Of a stretch of 20,080 nucleotides of DNA, positions 16,285 to 20,080 are shown in pieces. This stretch comes from a virus: the IMG/VR virus record IMGVR_UViG_3300017752_000240, positions 1 through 20,080 of that record; one strand, written 5' to 3'. Position numbers and translations under genes: made by a program. The notes beneath the pieces are model-generated. The model searched no databases. It was not told the origin of the DNA and saw nothing but the letters and a program-made list of their open reading frames with translations. How positions within the stretch are numbered: position 1 is the stretch's first letter; every line of letters begins with the position of its first letter.

Positions 16285-16575
16285 ATGGCAACAAAGAAAG
16301 ATCCGAGATTAGCTAGAGCTGGAGTGAGTGGCTTTAACAAACCGAAGCGCACACCAAATCACCCCAAGAAGAGCCACGTGGTGGTTGCCAAAGAAGGCGA
16401 CAAAGTAAAGACCATTCGTTTTGGTGAACAAGGAGCAAAAACCGCAGGCAAACCAAAGGCTGGTGAGTCGGCACGTATGAAAGCAAAGCGTAAGAGTTTT
16501 AAGGCCCGTCATGGCCGCAACATTTCTAAAGGGAAAATGTCAGCGGCTTATTGGGCAGACAAGGTGAAGTGGTAA
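16285..16575 (+). CDS. Small basic phage protein at the head of the lysis cassette
   Basis: 96 residues from the ATG at 16285; the GTG at 16273 is rejected because GGGG at 16275-16278 correctly spaces the ATG. Strongly basic (many Lys/Arg, pI clearly alkaline), with GVSGFNKPKRTPNHPKKSHVVVAKEGDKVKTIRFGEQG in the first half and KSFKARHGRNISKGKMSAAYWADKVKW at the C-terminus. I recall near-identical small proteins in marine podoviruses and cyanophages, where they are annotated as domain-of-unknown-function proteins; the exact family number was not verified. The basic, Gly/Lys-rich make-up suggests nucleic-acid binding or a structural role, unproven. Its TAA stop shares a base with the endolysin ATG. 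Confidence 0.7.
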   Translation: MATKKDPRLARAGVSGFNKPKRTPNHPKKSHVVVAKEGDKVKTIRFGEQGAKTAGKPKAGESARMKAKRKSFKARHGRNISKGKMSAAYWADKVKW

Positions 16576-16973
16576 TGGATTGGTCAAGATACCCAAACTT
16601 TAGCCGCGGAGAGTTTGAATGCTCTGCTACAGGTTATTGTGATATGAACCCAGATTTTATGGAGCAGATTCAAATCCTGCGCGAGGTTTACGGTAAACCA
16701 CTGGTAGTAACCAGTGGATACAGAGACCCGATAGAACACCCTATCGAAGCCAACAAGACGCGTCCCGGCTCTCATGCATACGGAGTAGCCGCAGACTTTA
16801 AAGTAGCTTACGGAGCCGCTCACGAGCTTCTTACGTGCGCTATAGAACTTAACGTATTTACGGGCATAGGAATTGCCCAGAAAGGCGATCCAGCCAGTCG
16901 TTTTATACATCTGGATACCGCCACGAGTGAGATGCTTGACGGAGCGCTGCGTCCTACGATCTGGAGTTACTGA
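16575..16973 (+). CDS. Endolysin: peptidase M15 family (D,D/L,D-peptidase-like)
   Basis: 132 residues, the usual size for M15_3-type phage peptidases. The start at 16575 (MDWSRYPNFSRGEFECSATG) overlaps the preceding stop as TAATG, with AAGGTG at 16561-16566; the longer frame using TTG at 16551 is rejected. The zinc site is visible: SGYRDP, then SHAYGVAADF giving H67 and D74, and FIHLD giving H112 plus D114. By family knowledge such enzymes cut peptide bonds of peptidoglycan stem peptides in the periplasm. There is no signal peptide or membrane anchor, so release should depend on the holin encoded directly downstream. Cys16 and Cys22 near the N-terminus could form a disulfide or be incidental. 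Confidence 0.88.
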   Translation: MDWSRYPNFSRGEFECSATGYCDMNPDFMEQIQILREVYGKPLVVTSGYRDPIEHPIEANKTRPGSHAYGVAADFKVAYGAAHELLTCAIELNVFTGIGIAQKGDPASRFIHLDTATSEMLDGALRPTIWSY

Positions 16974-17338
16974 TGTTACAGAGTTTGTTTGGTCCAGTTG
17001 CAGCCGTTGCGACAAAGTTTATGGAAGGCCGTCAAAAGAAAGCCGAGCTTAAAGCCCGTGTAGAAGAAGCCAAAGTTAACGCGAAGATTAAGAAGTTGGA
17101 GCAAGACGGCGGCTGGGAAGAGAAAGCTATGGACGCTTCGGCGGATTCGTGGAAAGACGAGGCCTGGACAATTTGCTTTATCGCGATCATATGCGGGAGC
17201 TTCATTCCTGCGGCACAGCCGTACATGCAGCAAGGTTTTGATTTCCTTCGTACCGCTCCCGAGTGGATTCAATGGGGCATTTTGGCATCTATAGGCGCGA
17301 GCTTCGGCCTCAAGTCTATTGGTAAATTGAAAGGTTAG
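16973..17338 (+). CDS. Holin, 3TM / GTA-holin-like
   Basis: 121 residues; ATG overlaps the endolysin stop (TGATG), with GGAG at 16963-16966. An N-terminal weakly hydrophobic segment (LFGPVAAVATKFM) is followed by a highly charged helix (residues about 18-50, Lys/Glu-rich), then the SWKDEAWTICFIAIICGSFIPAA segment (membrane helix about 64-81) and WIQWGILASIGASFGLK (about 98-113). SWKDE before a membrane helix and a terminal GASFG segment match the holin family found in alphaproteobacterial phages and gene transfer agents. Holins oligomerise in the inner membrane and open it at a set time, releasing the endolysin. Adjacent endolysin strongly supports the call. No spanin gene was recognised beside it. 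Confidence 0.8.
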   Translation: MLQSLFGPVAAVATKFMEGRQKKAELKARVEEAKVNAKIKKLEQDGGWEEKAMDASADSWKDEAWTICFIAIICGSFIPAAQPYMQQGFDFLRTAPEWIQWGILASIGASFGLKSIGKLKG

Positions 17339-17340
17339 TT

Positions 17341-17712
17341 ATGGCTTATACCGAAACTGTAAAGTTTGTAACCGGAGACTCGTTACCAGAGGTAACGGTT
17401 AATCTTAAAGACAGTAATACTGCCGCATCCGGCAAGGTATTGGACGAAAACGACAACACGACGTGGGCTCCAATCAATCTAACAGGCGCAGGCGTAAAGA
17501 TGCGTATCCGCGAAGTTGGATCAGAAACGATAACCAAAACTCTAACTATGTCGGTAACAGATGCTGCAAACGGCCAGGCTGCAACCGACTTCCCTGCAAC
17601 GTTTACAACACCAGGCGTTTTCGAGGGTGAAGTAGAAATTACATTTAGTACTGGCGGTATTCAAACAATCTACGACCTGATTAAGTTCAACGTTCGCGGT
17701 GATTTCGACTAA
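17341..17712 (+). CDS. BppU-N-like tail/baseplate protein (Ig-like domain)
   Basis: 123 residues; AAGG at 17331-17334, 6 nt before the ATG. The beta-rich pattern resembles the N-terminal domain of the BppU baseplate protein family: an opening FVTGDSLPEVTVNLKDSN, an INLTGAGVKMRIREVGSE strand pair, and a closing GVFEGEVEITFSTGGIQTIYDLIKFNVRG. In other phages this domain anchors receptor-binding proteins to the tail. Here it is free-standing and immediately precedes two small tail proteins and the fibre, so it probably acts as an adaptor between tail tip and fibre. Its stop shares one base with the next ATG. Confidence 0.65.
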   Translation: MAYTETVKFVTGDSLPEVTVNLKDSNTAASGKVLDENDNTTWAPINLTGAGVKMRIREVGSETITKTLTMSVTDAANGQAATDFPATFTTPGVFEGEVEITFSTGGIQTIYDLIKFNVRGDFD

Positions 17713-18527
17713 TGGCTGTCAAATACACAGTTTCTGCGAGTGAGCTACGCGCTTTGCTTGAGCGCGTTGACGTAAAGATTGTGTCTCAAAGTCTCGACGG
17801 TCAAATGATAGTCGAAATCGACCCTGATACTTTGAATCGTTATTTCCGTTCTGGGACGGAAGCCACGCTTAGCGAGGTTGCGTCTATACTTTTTGAACGC
17901 CCAGTATCCGATAGTTTTTCTATTGGGGATACCGACCCCGCATTTGTGTTTAATAAAAACCCGTCTGATACCGTAGGTATAACTGAGTCAATATTTTTAC
18001 TTATTACAATTGTTAGGGACTTTACCGACGCCGCGACTATTAGCGAAACGATATCGTTAGCGGTTGACCTACTGCCTAGCGATTTAATCACTATATCCGA
18101 AAATAAAATATACAGTTTAGATAAGGGTTTATCGGATACAGCACTGATTGGTGAGCAGGCCGCTCTTAACATAACGTTACCTCGTGCAGATTCTTTTTCT
18201 GTAAGTGAATCATTTTCAAGGGTTACAACGTTCAGCCGGTCCTTTTCGGACAGCTTTACACTTGACGACTTTACTGATGTTGCTGCCGTTTCAAAAGAGG
18301 TCAACGGCAATAAGACAAATATCTTTTCGATTGAAGAAGACCATGCTATGTCTTTATCTAAGGGTTTGTCTGACAGTTTCGGACCAACGGAATTGTTAGC
18401 AATCAGCTTGGACTATACGCTTTCTGATAGCGCGTCTGTTGGTGAGAGTATTTCCATTAACCTCGTATCGGGTGCGAGCTCGATACTTAACACGAGCCCG
18501 ATTAACGGGTTTACCCTAAACGCATAG
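17712..18527 (+). CDS. Repeat-containing tail protein (SD-x-ES repeats)
   Basis: 271 residues, starting in a TAATG overlap with GGTGA at 17698-17702. After an N-terminal 60-residue part (MAVKYTVSASELRALLERVD), the protein consists of about ten degenerate repeats of 16-25 residues built on (S/T)D-x(2-3)-(I/V)-x-E-(S/T) followed by alternating hydrophobic residues: SDTVGITES, TDAATISET, SDLITISEN, SDTALIGEQ, ADSFSVSES, SDSFGPTEL, SDSASVGES. The pattern predicts a repetitive beta structure such as a beta-solenoid or fibre shaft. It ends with a short NTSPINGFTLNA segment of a kind common at the ends of marine phage tail proteins. It sits between the adaptor and the fibre, so a shaft or receptor-contact role is likely; no enzyme motif is seen. 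Confidence 0.6.
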   Translation: MAVKYTVSASELRALLERVDVKIVSQSLDGQMIVEIDPDTLNRYFRSGTEATLSEVASILFERPVSDSFSIGDTDPAFVFNKNPSDTVGITESIFLLITIVRDFTDAATISETISLAVDLLPSDLITISENKIYSLDKGLSDTALIGEQAALNITLPRADSFSVSESFSRVTTFSRSFSDSFTLDDFTDVAAVSKEVNGNKTNIFSIEEDHAMSLSKGLSDSFGPTELLAISLDYTLSDSASVGESISINLVSGASSILNTSPINGFTLNA

Positions 18528-18537
18528 GAGCCGAAAA

Positions 18538-18963
18538 ATGTTGAATGATGATTTTATAATGAAGGGACGAGTTTCGATTGCTGTTAACGACGAAGTCGTG
18601 CAGGAAATCGATAACCTAGTCGTTACTGCTGGTAAAGGTTATGTAGCCAGCCGCATGAAAGACACTACTGCTACTGCCATGTCGCACATGGCGGTTGGTA
18701 CTGGAAGCACTGCTGCTGCAGCGAGCGATACTGCCTTGGGCAGCGAAATTGATCGGAACGCTTTGACAAGCACAACAGTGACTGCCAATGAAATCGCTTA
18801 TGTTTGTTCATATGCTGCTGGTGATGCGACTGGTGCTATAACTGAAGCTGCTCTTTTTAATGCTTCGTCTAGTGGCACGATGTTATGTCGAACGGTTTTT
18901 TCCGTAGTAAACAAAGGCGCATCTGACGCAATGACTATTACCTGGACCGTTACTGTTTCATAA
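18538..18963 (+). CDS. Tail fibre accessory protein (conserved small phage tail protein)
   Basis: 141 residues; AGGAG at 18526-18530 overlaps the previous stop. The layout is one I recognise in small phage tail proteins: an N-terminal GRVSIAVNDEVVQEIDNLVVTAGKGYVASRM, a central MAVGTGSTAAAASDTALGSEIDRN, then YAAGDATGAITEAALFN and a C-terminal LCRTVFSVVNKGASDAMTITWTVTV. Such proteins usually sit beside fibre genes and are annotated only as tail or hypothetical. All-beta character is likely. The function is not established. A gap of 31 nt with the recurring dyad separates it from the fibre gene. Confidence 0.6.
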   Translation: MLNDDFIMKGRVSIAVNDEVVQEIDNLVVTAGKGYVASRMKDTTATAMSHMAVGTGSTAAAASDTALGSEIDRNALTSTTVTANEIAYVCSYAAGDATGAITEAALFNASSSGTMLCRTVFSVVNKGASDAMTITWTVTVS

Positions 18964-18965
18964 AT

Positions 18966-18980
18966 ATTAGTAACGCTAAT
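18966..18980. repeat. Dyad ATTAG-TAACG-CTAAT before the tail fibre gene (copy 3)
   Basis: Perfect 5-bp arms with a 5-nt centre, 2 nt after the stop at 18963 and 14 nt before the fibre ATG. As in copies 1 and 2, the core is preceded by T and the centre begins with T (TATTAGTnnnnCTAAT). The Shine-Dalgarno (GAGG, 18983-18986) lies outside the dyad here. Confidence 0.6.
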
Positions 18981-18994
18981 TCGAGGTAATTGAG

Positions 18995-20080
18995 ATGGCT
19001 GTAAAGTTTTCAAATAACGGTAAGACCACACTAGCGTCTGACATAACAAATTCGGCTACCAGTATCACGGTAAACGACGGCTCCGTTTATCCGTCATTAA
19101 GTGGTGGCGACACGTTTTTTATGACGCTTGAAGACCCGAGCGGAAACATAGAAATTGTTTCCGTCTCAGCCGTAAGTTCAAACACTCTTACGGTCACGCG
19201 CGCTCAAGAAGGCACAACGGCTCGTGCTTTTAGTGCTGGTGATAAAGCTGAGAACCGTTTGACTGCCGCCGGTCTAAACTCATTTGTAGCTGATTCCGGC
19301 GATACAATGAGCGGTAATCTGGGTGTTACAGGGAATATTACCGTTACTGGAACAGTCGATGGCCGAGATGTTGCAACAGATGGCTCAAAGCTGGATGGCA
19401 TTGAAGCATCAGCCACAGCAGACCAAACAGCCGCAGAAATACGCACACTGGTCGAAAGCGCGACAGACAGCAATGTGTTCACTGATGCAGATCATACTAA
19501 GCTCAATGGCATAGCTGCGAGTGCAACCGCTGTCTCAAGCCTAACTGATCTTAGTATTTCAGACGGAACAAATGGTCAGGCTCTGAAGACAGACGGAGCC
19601 GGAAACTTTAGTTTTGGTGACGTAGCTTCCAGCACAGCATTTGCAGATGTAACAGGCAAGCCAACAACCATCGCTGGCTATGGCATCACTGACGCTTTTG
19701 ATGGCCAGACTACTAGTCTCACTGGCGGTAGCTTTAGCCATTCTGGAAATTTCCAATTCCTAAATGGTGGTTCGGCGCAAAATGTCTTAGCACGTTCCGT
19801 CTACGCCGGAACATCTTATGCGGCGGCGACTGCTAACGCTGGCGAAGTAGATGCACTTAATGGCTATCGAGTGGCTGGTACAAGTGTCATTGACACGAAT
19901 AGATACGTATATGCACCTAGGTTTTATCCAGGTGACGGAAACGATGGTTATTTCTACAGTGACGCTAATGGTCGCACAGCTTTCACCGGCGGTGACTTTT
20001 ACATAAGGGCAGAGGTGGGTAACACTTACCTTTATGCGACTAATACCTATTTAGGTTCTGGCTCTGGCGATACCATTCAC
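18995..20080 (+). CDS. Tail fibre protein, N-terminal part (3' end outside window)
   Basis: Open from the ATG at 18995 (GAGG 8 nt upstream) to the end of the window: 362 residues without a stop. The N-terminal domain (MAVKFSNNGKTTLASDITNSATSITV, then GGDTFFMTLEDPSGNIEIVSVSAV and VTRAQEGTTARAFSAGDKAENRLTAAGL, about residues 1-95) is a common phage fibre anchoring module. Two copies of a KLxGIxASATA repeat follow (near residues 129 and 166: DGSKLDGIEASATA and DHTKLNGIAASATA), then DVTGKPTTIAGYGITDAFDG near 215-235, all common in fibres of marine phages. The remaining part is Gly/Ser/Tyr-rich beta sequence. The protein likely binds the host receptor; a chaperone or receptor tip may lie beyond the right edge. 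Confidence 0.8.
   Translation, partial: MAVKFSNNGKTTLASDITNSATSITVNDGSVYPSLSGGDTFFMTLEDPSGNIEIVSVSAVSSNTLTVTRAQEGTTARAFSAGDKAENRLTAAGLNSFVADSGDTMSGNLGVTGNITVTGTVDGRDVATDGSKLDGIEASATADQTAAEIRTLVESATDSNVFTDADHTKLNGIAASATAVSSLTDLSISDGTNGQALKTDGAGNFSFGDVASSTAFADVTGKPTTIAGYGITDAFDGQTTSLTGGSFSHSGNFQFLNGGSAQNVLARSVYAGTSYAAATANAGEVDALNGYRVAGTSVIDTNRYVYAPRFYPGDGNDGYFYSDANGRTAFTGGDFYIRAEVGNTYLYATNTYLGSGSGDTIH

Overview
The window is the late, structural half of a tailed bacteriophage genome with a short-tailed (podovirus-like) layout. Every supported gene lies on the + strand, and coding density is close to complete. The first gene (portal) is cut by the left edge and the last (tail fibre) by the right edge. 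There is no integrase, repressor, tRNA, transposase, CRISPR array or replication gene here. The host is not shown directly. The N4-gp56-type capsid protein, a holin resembling the 3TM holins of alphaproteobacterial phages and gene transfer agents, a small basic protein of a kind I associate with marine podoviruses, and marine-phage-style fibre repeats together suggest a lytic marine podovirus of Alphaproteobacteria. That host call is an inference with modest confidence.

Layout: 2-940 portal C-terminal half; 950-1999 acidic scaffolding protein; 2000-2263 the only long gene-free stretch, a palindrome-rich leader; 2264-3418 major capsid protein; 3427-3446 a GC-rich hairpin with a TTCG loop; 3473-5204 a small accessory protein and two connector/adaptor-like proteins; 5155-5601 a GNAT-like (T7 gp13-like) protein; 5598-8343 three candidate internal-core/ejection proteins; 8345-16267 a 2640-residue polyvalent protein with an HExxH metallopeptidase centre, Gly/Ala-rich hydrophobic segments and a C-terminal region like the LPD38 domain; 16285-17338 a small basic protein, an M15 peptidase endolysin and a holin; 17341-20080 four tail/host-recognition proteins ending in a truncated fibre.

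The genes run in virion-assembly order: portal, scaffold, shell, connector, ejected internal proteins, lysis, then receptor-binding tail parts. Most junctions are tight, with TAATG, ATGA or TGATG overlaps or stop codons merged into Shine-Dalgarno sequences, so translation is probably coupled. Only four intergenic gaps exceed 15 nt. Three of them, in front of the capsid gene, the lysis cassette and the tail fibre, carry the same dyad, TATTAGTnnnnCTAAT. The fourth holds the TTCG hairpin. This recurring dyad is the most striking non-coding signal in the window and may be an undescribed phage regulatory element. The second main object of interest is the giant polyvalent protein.
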